Positions 1-4,965 of a DNA stretch of 5,496 nucleotides are shown here, piece after piece (the stretch's first letter is position 1; each line of letters starts with the position of its first letter). The position numbers were made by a program, and so were the translations under genes. The DNA lies in the NCBI GenBank assembly GCA_009699565.1, contig WLNX01000124.1, positions 1 through 5,496 on the forward strand. The letters are read 5' to 3'. Under the pieces are notes generated by a model, which was not told the origin of the DNA, did not search any database, and saw only the letters and a list, made by a program, of their open reading frames with translations. The DNA is from Actinomycetota bacterium (GTDB lineage Bacteria > Actinomycetota > Thermoleophilia > Solirubrobacterales > Solirubrobacteraceae).

Positions 1-291
1 CAATTCGAGGTTGGCGGCGGCCAGATCAGGGTGCGAAGAGAGCAGTCGGAGGTTCTCGACCTCGGTCTCGACCAGAGCGTCCGACGCGTCGACCCTGCCG
101 GCGAGAACCTCATAGAGGTTGGGTGACGTCGTCTTGGGGACACCCAGGCCGACGGTTGCGTTGGCTTGGGAGTCGGCGTCGACCAGAATCGTTGAGAAAC
201 CCGCCTCTGCGACGCAGGCGGCGACATTCACGGCGGTAGTCGTCTTACCTACCCCGCCCTTCTGATTCGCAATTGCGTAGATCGTTCCCAT
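1..291 (-). CDS. parA: ParA/Soj chromosome-partitioning ATPase (partial, N-terminal 97 residues)
   Basis: This is the N-terminal part of a ParA-type P-loop ATPase; the rest lies beyond the left edge. Residues 11-18 are KGGVGKTT, the deviant Walker A motif with its signature lysine (K11), preceded by the typical IANQ. Residues 37-44 read VDADSQAN, the switch I/Walker A' segment with D40 at the position expected for the hydrolysis aspartate; the usual DPQ appears here as DSQ. In this family, ATP-bound dimers coat the nucleoid and are released by ParB bound at parS, which moves the origin regions apart. The site at 1128-1143 would be a cognate target. The ATG at 289-291 puts the motif 10 residues in, as in family members. 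No Shine-Dalgarno is visible upstream, and a TANNNT hexamer sits 8 nt before the ATG, suggesting leaderless translation. parB presumably follows to the left, but that cannot be seen. Confidence 0.96.
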   Translation of the reverse strand, partial: MGTIYAIANQKGGVGKTTTAVNVAACVAEAGFSTILVDADSQANATVGLGVPKTTSPNLYEVLAGRVDASDALVETEVENLRLLSSHPDLAAANLEL

Positions 292-299
292 CTGCGGTC

Positions 300-305
300 A
301 AGTTA
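300..305 (-). promoter_or_regulatory. Candidate -10 hexamer for a leaderless parA transcript
   Basis: Read on the minus strand, TAACTT fits the TANNNT pattern of actinobacterial -10 elements. It lies 8 nt before the parA ATG, so transcription would begin at or next to the start codon. This agrees with the lack of a Shine-Dalgarno. No clear -35 hexamer is seen 16-18 nt upstream, which keeps confidence low. Confidence 0.33.
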
Positions 306-322
306 CCGCGCCTGCCGGTCGG

Positions 323-348
323 AAAAAGCCACCAACCACGGGGCTTTT
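323..348 (-). terminator. Weak terminator-like stem between rsmG and parA
   Basis: On the minus strand AAAAGCC (342-348) pairs with GGCTTTT (324-330) across an 11-nt loop, and the last arm runs on to five T's (323-327). Only three of the seven pairs are G-C and the T tract lies mostly inside the stem, so it would be a weak terminator. Its position, 40-65 nt past the rsmG stop and just ahead of parA, suits a boundary between the two genes. Confidence 0.33.
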
Positions 349-354
349 AGCGAT

Positions 355-376
355 GATGGTTCGGTCCCGAACCATC
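355..376. repeat. Perfect palindrome with 10-bp arms upstream of parA
   Basis: GATGGTTCGG (355-364) and its exact reverse complement CCGAACCATC (367-376) are separated by only two bases (TC). The dyad lies 12 nt past the rsmG stop and 64 nt ahead of the parA ATG. The tiny centre suggests an operator for a dimeric DNA-binding protein. As RNA it could also form a 9-bp stem with a tetraloop at the rsmG 3' end, but no T tract follows directly. It does not match parS or a DnaA box. The symmetry is directly visible; the function is unknown. Confidence 0.6.
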
Positions 377-387
377 CCTGCAAACGG

Positions 388-1107
388 CTACCTTTCGGTC
401 AGGGGACGCTTGCGCGCGATGCCAGGACGGCGCGGGTAGCGATCCGGCGTGGCGGCGAGCTTGGTGCTCGTTACGAGCTCCCGCCGATCCGCTCCACGGA
501 CCAGGTCCGCCGGCACTTCGACCTCTTCAGGCTCGCTCATCTGCAATTCGGCTGCAGCGAAGGCGCCGTCAGCCCGCTCCTCTTCAGTCAAGTTGCCCTT
601 CCACGCAACGAGTGACCCGCCGACCTGCAGAAGCGGTGCAGCGTACTCCAGGAGAATCGGCATAGCGGCGAGCGCGCGTGAGGTGACAACATCCTGCGCG
701 CGGGCTTCCAGTGCCCAGAGCTCGGCCCGCTGCGCGACTACGACAACGTTCTCAAGAGTCAGTGCCTCCGCGGTCTCGCGCAGGAAATCGGCCTTGCGCT
801 CAGCGCTCTCGACAAGCGTGACCTCAGCGTCAGGAAGCGCGATAGCCAGCACGAGCCCGGGGAATCCTCCTCCAGAGCCGAGATCGGCGATCCGTTCCGC
901 GGCCCGCAACTCCGGTATTGCCAACCCCGCCAGCGAGTCCGCAATGTGAATCTCGGTCGCCTGGTTCGGATCACGGACGTTGGTGAGCGAGCTTGGCCCC
1001 GTTAGAACCAACTTCAGCAGCGCATTGAGCTTCTCGGAGCTGCGGCGGGGTATGCCAAAGCGGTCGGTCAACTCGCGGCACCGCTCAGCTACGGTGAGTT
1101 CAGGCAC
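388..1107 (-). CDS. rsmG: 16S rRNA (guanine527-N7)-methyltransferase RsmG (GidB)
   Basis: This protein of 239 residues is a Rossmann-fold methyltransferase that uses S-adenosylmethionine to methylate N7 of G527 in 16S rRNA. Residues 73-84 (IADLGSGGGFPG) are the family's SAM-binding glycine motif. VESAERKADFL (99-109) is the second strand with its acidic ribose-binding residue. TSRAL (142-146) and the KG pair at 170-171 follow the family pattern. The basic tail with YPRRPGIARKRPL (224-236) is the typical RsmG C-terminus. The length is somewhat above the roughly 210 residues of E. coli RsmG. The start is GTG (1105-1107), with GAGG (1115-1118) 7 nt upstream as the likely ribosome-binding site. 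It is the last gene before parA, and its leader carries the parS site at 1128-1143. Loss of RsmG in other bacteria gives low-level streptomycin resistance. Confidence 0.97.
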   Translation of the reverse strand: MPELTVAERCRELTDRFGIPRRSSEKLNALLKLVLTGPSSLTNVRDPNQATEIHIADSLAGLAIPELRAAERIADLGSGGGFPGLVLAIALPDAEVTLVESAERKADFLRETAEALTLENVVVVAQRAELWALEARAQDVVTSRALAAMPILLEYAAPLLQVGGSLVAWKGNLTEEERADGAFAAAELQMSEPEEVEVPADLVRGADRRELVTSTKLAATPDRYPRRPGIARKRPLTER

Positions 1108-1127
1108 TTCTCAGCCTCGATCGAAAG

Positions 1128-1143
1128 CGTTTCACGTGGAACG
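1128..1143. other. parS site (ParB-binding centromere element)
   Basis: The 16-mer CGTTTCACGTGGAACG matches the conserved bacterial parS consensus TGTTTCACGTGAAACA at 13 of 16 positions, including the CACGTG core. It sits within an 18-bp near-palindrome (1127-1144) that has a single asymmetric base pair. The GTTYCACGTGRAAC type of variation is normal for parS. It lies in the noncoding gap between jag and rsmG, about 2.4 kb from dnaA and just upstream of rsmG-parA, a usual place for parS. No other CACGTG core is seen in the window. Confidence 0.87.
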
Positions 1144-1158
1144 CCTAGTGCTTCGCCG

Positions 1159-1629
1159 CTACGGGATTACCGGAGTAATCACGAGGTATCGGCGTGGTTC
1201 GTCGCCCTCGCTGTGAGTCTCAACATCCTCGCGGTCGCGGAGGTGCTGATGAACGATCCGCCGCTCCGCGGCGTTCATTGCAGGCAGGTCGACAGGCTGT
1301 TCGTCGCCAATCGCCTTCTCCGCGGCCTCGTCGGCAGACTGCTGGAGCTGCTCGGCCCTCCGCTCGCGATAACCAGCAGCATCGATCTCAACGCGGATCC
1401 GCTGACCTTCACTGGCGTCGCGCTGGATTATCCGCGTCGCAAGGTGCTGGATCGCATCGATCGTCTGGCCGTGCTTGCCGATAAAGAGCCCCAGGTCTTC
1501 CCCGTGGAGCGTCCCAGTGACCGAGTCGTCGGTCGAGTTGACCTCAATCTCCGCGTCGAGGTCAAGGGTTTCCACGATCTGCTCCAGCAGATCCAATGTC
1601 CGCTCTTCGGCTTCTTCGGGCGTGGCCAT
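1159..1629 (-). CDS. khpB: KH and R3H domain RNA-binding protein Jag/KhpB
   Basis: This protein of 156 residues belongs to the Jag (SpoIIIJ-associated)/KhpB family, single-stranded RNA/DNA-binding proteins that in Gram-positive bacteria act with KhpA on cell elongation and division transcripts. Residues about 25-82 form a KH domain with the GxxG loop GKHG at 51-54, followed by QTIDAIQHL. Residues about 90-155 form the R3H domain; the R-x3-H signature is R123...H127 within NAAERRIVHQHL. The acidic first 20 residues match the short actinobacterial form, and the long Jag_N domain of Firmicutes is absent. The ATG (1627-1629) shares one base with the yidC stop (TGATG), so translation is probably coupled. 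GAGGAG and AGGAAAG motifs just upstream lie inside the last yidC codons. The pairing yidC-jag is conserved across Gram-positive genomes. Confidence 0.94.
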   Translation of the reverse strand: MATPEEAEERTLDLLEQIVETLDLDAEIEVNSTDDSVTGTLHGEDLGLFIGKHGQTIDAIQHLATRIIQRDASEGQRIRVEIDAAGYRERRAEQLQQSADEAAEKAIGDEQPVDLPAMNAAERRIVHQHLRDREDVETHSEGDEPRRYLVITPVIP

Positions 1630-2513
1630 CAGCTCCTCTTTCCTGAACGCTTCTTCTTCTTCTTGGCTGCCGGCGGCAGCGCAGACGACGACGGTGCTCC
1701 AGCAACCGCTGGGGCCGCGGCCTTAAGCCCGTCGGGATCTCCTCCGAGCCAAGGCGGCAGCTGGCCGGTGGCTCTCTTTAAGAAGTACTGCTGGCCAACT
1801 GTCCAGAAGTTGGTCGTGATCCAGTAGACGAGCAGGCCGGCAGGGAAGCCCTTGATAAAGAAGACGAAGACGAACGGAAGAGCGATCATGATGATCATCT
1901 GATTGCGATCCGACGTGACCGCCATCAGGACACTCGAGAGCAGCTGTGAGCCGACGTAGAGCACCAGCAGCAGAATCAGCACCCAACCGACGGAGGGAGC
2001 TGTCAGGTCGGGAATGAAGAGGAACTTCGCCGATCCGGGGTCAACCGCTTGGCAGTAGGTGAGGTCCAGGCCGGTAGGAGGAGACGCCGCTCGTCCGACC
2101 GCGAGGATCGCGCTTTCAGGGCCGCAGATGTCGATCTTCAACGGTGCGCGCAGCATGTAGAAGAGGCTGATGAAGACAGGGATCTGCGCCACCAGAGGGA
2201 GGCAGGATCCAAACGGATTGACCTTGTTCTCCTGGTAGAACTTCATCATCTCCTGATTGAGGCGCTGCTTGTCGTCCTTGTACTTCGCCTGCAACGCCTT
2301 GATCTGCGGAGAGAGGGTCTGCAGCGCCTGCATCGAGCGGAACTGCTTGATGGTCAGCGGTAGCAAGACAATGCGAACCACAACCGTCAACGCGATGATC
2401 GCAAGGCCCCAGCCGATTCCGATCGTGTCATGGAAGAAGAGCAGCAGCCACTGAAACACCGAGATGACGGGCGAGAGAATCGTCTCAATGATGTTGGCGG
2501 AGATGAAGGGCAT
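1629..2513 (-). CDS. yidC: Membrane protein insertase YidC/OxaI family
   Basis: This protein of 294 residues is the short Gram-positive form of YidC, which inserts and folds membrane proteins alone or with SecYEG. Hydrophobic segments are visible at about 15-29, 33-53, 103-121, 174-198, 206-221 and 224-240. R47, in the VVVRIVLLPL stretch, is the conserved arginine of the hydrophilic groove. A charged cytoplasmic hairpin follows (about 54-98), then the hallmark NPFGSCLPLVAQIPVF (99-114); the common GGC is GSC here. FPAGLLVYWITTNFWTVGQQ (223-242) is the second hallmark. There is no lipobox cysteine near the N-terminus. The tail is Ala/Pro-rich and ends in a strongly basic KKKKKRSGKRS, of the kind that binds ribosomes in other YidC proteins. 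The start is ATG, 6 nt after yidD, with a weak Shine-Dalgarno; the stop overlaps jag by one base. Confidence 0.97.
   Translation of the reverse strand: MPFISANIIETILSPVISVFQWLLLFFHDTIGIGWGLAIIALTVVVRIVLLPLTIKQFRSMQALQTLSPQIKALQAKYKDDKQRLNQEMMKFYQENKVNPFGSCLPLVAQIPVFISLFYMLRAPLKIDICGPESAILAVGRAASPPTGLDLTYCQAVDPGSAKFLFIPDLTAPSVGWVLILLLVLYVGSQLLSSVLMAVTSDRNQMIIMIALPFVFVFFIKGFPAGLLVYWITTNFWTVGQQYFLKRATGQLPPWLGGDPDGLKAAAPAVAGAPSSSALPPAAKKKKKRSGKRS
1650..1664 (-). repeat. (AAG)5 lysine-codon run in the yidC 3' end
   Basis: Five consecutive AAG codons encode the lysines at YidC residues 284-288. The following codons (GGA AAG AGG AGC) encode the basic tail and at the same time supply the purine-rich ribosome-binding region of jag. 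A short triplet tandem like this could vary in copy number without shifting the frame. Confidence 0.6.
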
Positions 2514-2519
2514 GGTTGG

Positions 2520-2795
2520 TTAGCTGACGTTCGTTGAGTCGGGGGTTGATCGATGTGGGTGGCCAAATAGCCGCTGGTCGGATACCGGGTCGAACCCACC
2601 GTGGCTGAACGGGTTGCACCGAAGCAGGCGCCATGACGCAAGTACCAGACCGCGCAGTATGCCGTACTCGGAGATTGACTGCGCGGCGTATGCCGAACAG
2701 GTGGGCTCGTACTTGCAACTTCTAGGCAACCCGGGAGAGATGAAGCGCTGGTAGGCGACGATGGGAGCGGCAACAATCTTGCGAACAAGTGACAT
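2520..2795 (-). CDS. yidD: Membrane protein insertion efficiency factor YidD
   Basis: This small protein of 91 residues belongs to the YidD family (DUF37), membrane-associated proteins that help YidC-dependent insertion. The family signature is clear: YQRFISPGLPRSCKYEPTCS (15-34), SEYGILRGLVLASWRLLRCNP (42-62) and GGFDPV (66-71). The conserved cysteines C27, C33 and C60 are all present. The N-terminal 16 residues look amphipathic, consistent with peripheral attachment to the inner face of the membrane. The ATG (2793-2795) comes 2 nt after the rnpA stop and the gene ends 6 nt before yidC, so it lies tightly inside the operon. A CAGGG about 9 nt upstream is the best ribosome-binding candidate. 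The tail after DPV is not conserved in the family as far as I can judge. Confidence 0.96.
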   Translation of the reverse strand: MSLVRKIVAAPIVAYQRFISPGLPRSCKYEPTCSAYAAQSISEYGILRGLVLASWRLLRCNPFSHGGFDPVSDQRLFGHPHRSTPDSTNVS

Positions 2796-2797
2796 GT

Positions 2798-3187
2798 TCA
2801 GGCGCCCTGCTTGCCGGCGTCGGCAATCAGCTCCGAGAGCTCACGCTTTACTCCGGCCAAGCCCTCGCGCTCGCACAGCTCTCCTGCATCGGTCCGGGCC
2901 ACTACGACCACATCGACAGCCGGGTCGAACTGCTCAACAAGTTCATCCACCGCGGTCCGCAGCAGCCGTTTGACCTTGTTGCGCTCGACCGCGCCTCCGA
3001 CCTTGCGAGAGACGCTTAGCCCCAGCCTGGGGTCTTCCTTGAGCTCTCCGCCACCGTCGCGGGGAAACAGGTGCAGAACGAAATACCGGCCGCCTATCGA
3101 GCGGCCTTGGCGATAGACCCGCTCGAAGTCCGCGCTGCGCGACAGCCTTCGCGGCCGCTTGCGTGGAGCACTCGCTGCGGGTTCCAC
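2798..3187 (-). CDS. rnpA: Ribonuclease P protein component RnpA
   Basis: This protein of 129 residues is the small basic protein subunit of RNase P; it helps the catalytic RNA bind precursor tRNA leaders and cut the 5' end. The family pattern begins at RLSRSADFERVYRQGRS (14-30). PRLGLSVSRKVGGAVERNKV (53-72) continues into KRLLR (73-77), and RNKVKR (69-74) is the RNR signature that contacts the RNA. VVVVARTDA (93-101) is the last conserved strand. I chose the GTG at 3185-3187 because it begins 2 nt after the rpmH stop, exactly mirroring the 2-nt gap to yidD, and gives a normal family length. There is no clear Shine-Dalgarno, so coupling to rpmH is likely. The frame stays open far upstream, across rpmH, so a longer Thermus-like form with an ATG at 3359-3361 cannot be excluded. 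Confidence 0.93.
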   Translation of the reverse strand: MEPAASAPRKRPRRLSRSADFERVYRQGRSIGGRYFVLHLFPRDGGGELKEDPRLGLSVSRKVGGAVERNKVKRLLRTAVDELVEQFDPAVDVVVVARTDAGELCEREGLAGVKRELSELIADAGKQGA

Positions 3188-3189
3188 GC

Positions 3190-3324
3190 TCAGACGGTGA
3201 GCCGCTTGCGACCCTTGTCCCGGCGGCGCTTGAGCAGAGCTCGGCCAGCACGGGTACTCATGCGTCCACGGAAGCCGTGAGAGCGGGCGCGCTTGCGTTT
3301 CTTTGGCTGATAGGTGCGTTTCAT
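3190..3324 (-). CDS. rpmH: 50S ribosomal protein L34
   Basis: This 44-residue, extremely Lys/Arg-rich protein is L34 (bL34) of the large ribosomal subunit. MKRTYQPKKRKRARSHGF (1-18) and MSTRAGRALLKRRRDKGRKR (22-41) match the family along the whole length, including the HGF and TRAGR signatures. The ATG is at 3322-3324. An AGGA lies 10 nt upstream, a rather distant ribosome-binding site. It is the first gene of the minus-strand operon and is divergent from dnaA, which is the ancestral bacterial arrangement. The KRTYQPKK opening, rather than KRTFQPNNRRR, is unlike Streptomyces and Mycobacterium and hints at a different actinobacterial class or another phylum. Confidence 0.97.
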   Translation of the reverse strand: MKRTYQPKKRKRARSHGFRGRMSTRAGRALLKRRRDKGRKRLTV

Positions 3325-3337
3325 CTGAGAGAGGTCC

Positions 3338-3346
3338 TGTGGACGA
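3338..3346 (-). promoter_or_regulatory. DnaA-box-like site in the rpmH leader
   Basis: On the minus strand the nonamer TCGTCCACA differs from the common actinobacterial box TTGTCCACA only at position 2. It lies 14 nt before the rpmH ATG, downstream of the candidate -10. Because position 2 is normally strongly conserved, it would be a weak site at best. It is the only near match in the rpmH-dnaA gap. Confidence 0.3.
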
Positions 3347-3356
3347 GTGCGCCAGA

Positions 3357-3362
3357 AGCATA
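3357..3362 (-). promoter_or_regulatory. Candidate -10 for the rpmH operon
   Basis: TATGCT on the minus strand fits TANNNT and lies 32 nt upstream of the rpmH ATG, giving a short leader of about 25 nt. No convincing -35 is seen 16-18 nt further up, so the call rests on the hexamer and its position. Confidence 0.3.
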
Positions 3363-3454
3363 GCCGTCTCGCTCGCAAACCGGATCGCTGCAAAATCGTT
3401 TGTCGCCAAATGCGGAGTCCGCTGCAGATCGGCGCGTCCGGGGAGACAACCCTC

Positions 3455-3463
3455 TGATAGCTT
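3455..3463 (+). promoter_or_regulatory. Candidate extended -10 for dnaA
   Basis: TGATAGCTT combines an extended -10 TGN with a TANNNT hexamer (TAGCTT, 3458-3463). It would start transcription near 3470, leaving a leader of about 55 nt before the chosen dnaA TTG. No good -35 is visible, which is tolerable for an extended -10 promoter. If real, it also argues against the upstream TTG at 3400 as the dnaA start. Confidence 0.3.
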
Positions 3464-3525
3464 CGCCAGCGACCATCGCGGCGGGCCCGGAAACACTCTG
3501 CAGACACCCGCGAGAGCAACCGCAA

Positions 3526-4887
3526 TTGACCAACGCAACCTCACAACAGACATGGAATCGGATCTCCGACGAGCTGAGATCCGCGGTTGGCCCAGCGCTC
3601 TTTGACGTCTGGCTGGCGCCGCTCCAACTAGCAAGCATCGACGGCAACAGAATCGTTGTTGAAGCACCGCAGGCGTCCCGTGCGTGGGTCAGCGATCGCT
3701 TCGGTGAGGTGCTCAGATCCTCGGCGGAATCGGTGCTCGGCGAGCAAGTTGACCTCCAGGTATCGACGGCCGGCAGTGGCGCCGAAGCTTCGCAAGCTCC
3801 GGCGGCCGCAGCTTCGCGAAGCGGAGCGATCAACCCGAAGTACTGCTTTGAGCAGTTTGTGATCGGCAACGGCAACCGCCTTGCCCACGGGGCGGCCCTG
3901 GCCGTTGCCGAGAATCCGGGAACCGCCTACAACCCGCTCTTCATCTGTGGCCCTCCCGGGGTGGGCAAGACGCACCTGCTCCACTCGATCGCTGACTACG
4001 CACAACGCCACGGCAATGGTGTGAGGGTGCAGCTGACCGGTGCCGAAGCCTTTGCCAATGAATTCGTGGCGGCACTTCGAGGCGGAGACATAAACGCGTT
4101 CAAGGCGCGCCACCGCGAGGCGGACATCGTCCTGGTCGACGACGTCCAATTCCTGATGGCCAAGGCAAAGACCGAAGAGGAGTTCTTCCACACCTTCAAT
4201 GCCCTGCGCGAAGGCGGCGCCCAGATTGTGCTCACCTGCGACCGGCCTCCTAGAGACCTGGATCGTCTGGAAGAGCGGCTGCGGGACCGATTCGACTCCG
4301 GTCTTGTCGCCGACATCACTCCCCCTGACATGCCGACACGCATTGCGGTCCTCAAATCCCGCGCCAGCCTTGATCAGGTGGCAATTGGCGATCCGGCAGT
4401 GTTGCGACTTATTGCCGAGCGGGTGGACCACAACCTCCGAGCATTGGAGGGAGCTCTCATCCGCGTTGTGGCCTATGCGTCACTCAGCGGCAAAGAGATC
4501 TCTGAATCGCTCGCATTGGAGGTTCTGGACGGACTCTTCCCGAAGAAGGCGAACGAAGCTGCTCAGCGCTCTTTCTCTGTGGAAGAGATTCGCGAACAGG
4601 CGAGCCGCTACTTCGGCGTCAGTGTGTCCGAGCTCTGTTCAACCAGCCGGGTTGCTGACGTCATGTGGCCCAGGCAGGTAGCGATGTACCTCTGCCGAGA
4701 GCACACTTCTGCAAGTCTTTCCACCATCGCCGGCGGATTTGGCGGAAGAGGCCACACCACTGCGTTGAACGCTTGCAAGCGTGTAGAGCAACGGATTGTC
4801 AAAGATCAGCGCTCGAGGGAAGAAGTGAACGGCCTGGCGGGAGAACTGTTCAAAACTCCGCCTGCTACCGAGGACGACCGAAGCTGA
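3526..4887 (+). CDS. dnaA: Chromosomal replication initiator protein DnaA
   Basis: This AAA+ initiator of 453 residues from TTG 3526 binds DnaA boxes, oligomerises with ATP and opens oriC. Domain I (about 1-79) starts TSQQTWNRISDELRS. Domain II is a short Ala/Ser-rich linker (80-101). Domain III carries Walker A GPPGVGKT (142-149; most DnaAs have a GLGKT ending), Walker B with D205/D206, the sensor I segment CDRPPRDL, the box VII arginine stretch EERLRDRF (arginine finger near R255) and sensor II LRALEG (R305). Domain IV has PRQVAMYL (PRQ 382-384) and FGGRGHTTALNACKR. The usual GGRDHTT is GGRGHTT: the Asp that contacts bases in E. coli (D433) is Gly here. No in-frame ATG or GTG lies near domain I. 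TTG 3526 gives a normal N-terminus; TTG 3400 would add 42 unrecognisable residues. The ribosome-binding site is weak (GAGAG, 9 nt upstream). Confidence 0.96.
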   Translation: MTNATSQQTWNRISDELRSAVGPALFDVWLAPLQLASIDGNRIVVEAPQASRAWVSDRFGEVLRSSAESVLGEQVDLQVSTAGSGAEASQAPAAAASRSGAINPKYCFEQFVIGNGNRLAHGAALAVAENPGTAYNPLFICGPPGVGKTHLLHSIADYAQRHGNGVRVQLTGAEAFANEFVAALRGGDINAFKARHREADIVLVDDVQFLMAKAKTEEEFFHTFNALREGGAQIVLTCDRPPRDLDRLEERLRDRFDSGLVADITPPDMPTRIAVLKSRASLDQVAIGDPAVLRLIAERVDHNLRALEGALIRVVAYASLSGKEISESLALEVLDGLFPKKANEAAQRSFSVEEIREQASRYFGVSVSELCSTSRVADVMWPRQVAMYLCREHTSASLSTIAGGFGGRGHTTALNACKRVEQRIVKDQRSREEVNGLAGELFKTPPATEDDRS

Positions 4888-4903
4888 TGAAAGACTTGAT
4901 CGG

Positions 4904-4913
4904 TTGTGCACAA
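4904..4913. promoter_or_regulatory. Palindromic DnaA-box-like site 1
   Basis: TTGTGCACAA is a perfect 10-bp palindrome and reads TTGTGCACA on both strands. It fits the relaxed E. coli box pattern TTRTNCACA, with G at the degenerate fifth position instead of the usual C. Being symmetric, it offers two overlapping, opposed nonamers. Confidence 0.5.
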
Positions 4914-4965
4914 GGCTCCGGCAAGATTTTCTGCCTTTTTAGCAGGGAAATCTTGGTTTGTGCAC
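4906..4965. repeat. 60-bp interrupted dyad between dnaA and dnaN
   Basis: Three pairs of arms are nested: GTGCACAA (4906-4913) with TTGTGCAC (4958-4965), CAAGATTT (4922-4929) with AAATCTTG (4948-4955), and CTGC (4931-4934) with GCAG (4942-4945), around a 7-base centre (4935-4941). In all, 20 complementary pairs are separated by small asymmetric gaps: 8 and 2 bases between the outer and middle arms, 1 and 2 between the middle and inner arms. The outer arms coincide with the two DnaA-box-like sites. Confidence 0.65.
4920..4940 (+). terminator. Intrinsic terminator-like hairpin after dnaA
   Basis: GGCA (4920-4923) pairs with TGCC (4932-4935), continued after a bulged A by GA with TC across a TTT loop, and is followed at once by five T's (4936-4940). 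The stem is short (six pairs) but has the terminator layout, 33 nt past the dnaA stop. It shares bases with the larger dyad, so the two folds exclude each other. Confidence 0.45.

Larger units (their letters stand above)
3325..3525. promoter_or_regulatory. Divergent rpmH/dnaA intergenic region
   Basis: These 201 bases must hold the promoters of both the rpmH operon and dnaA. No gene is supported here. The dnaA frame is open from a TTG at 3400, but the peptide it would add lacks any DnaA-like feature. Visible candidates are listed separately: a -10 for rpmH, an extended -10 for dnaA and one near-match DnaA box. I see no AT-rich unwinding region and no cluster of DnaA boxes, so this is probably not the main origin. 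Confidence 0.7.

Noticed and set aside
449..949. Plus-strand Ser/Arg/Ala-rich open frame opposite rsmG
   Set aside because: Low-complexity translation antisense to a well-supported methyltransferase.
1213..1827. Long plus-strand open frame (204 codons) opposite jag and yidC
   Set aside because: It lies antisense to two clearly recognised genes, its translation has no family-like pattern, and such frames are expected in GC-rich DNA.
3399..3410. TTTG/CAAA half-symmetry in the rpmH-dnaA gap considered as an operator or DnaA box
   Set aside because: Only four paired bases around an asymmetric centre, and TTGTCGCCA does not fit a DnaA box.
3400..3525. Upstream TTG extension of dnaA by 42 codons
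   Set aside because: The added peptide lacks any DnaA domain I character and would overlap the likely dnaA promoter; TTG 3526 gives a normal family N-terminus.
3628..4431. Minus-strand open frame (267 codons) opposite dnaA
   Set aside because: Entirely antisense to the conserved AAA+ region of dnaA; a frame shadow without recognisable motifs.
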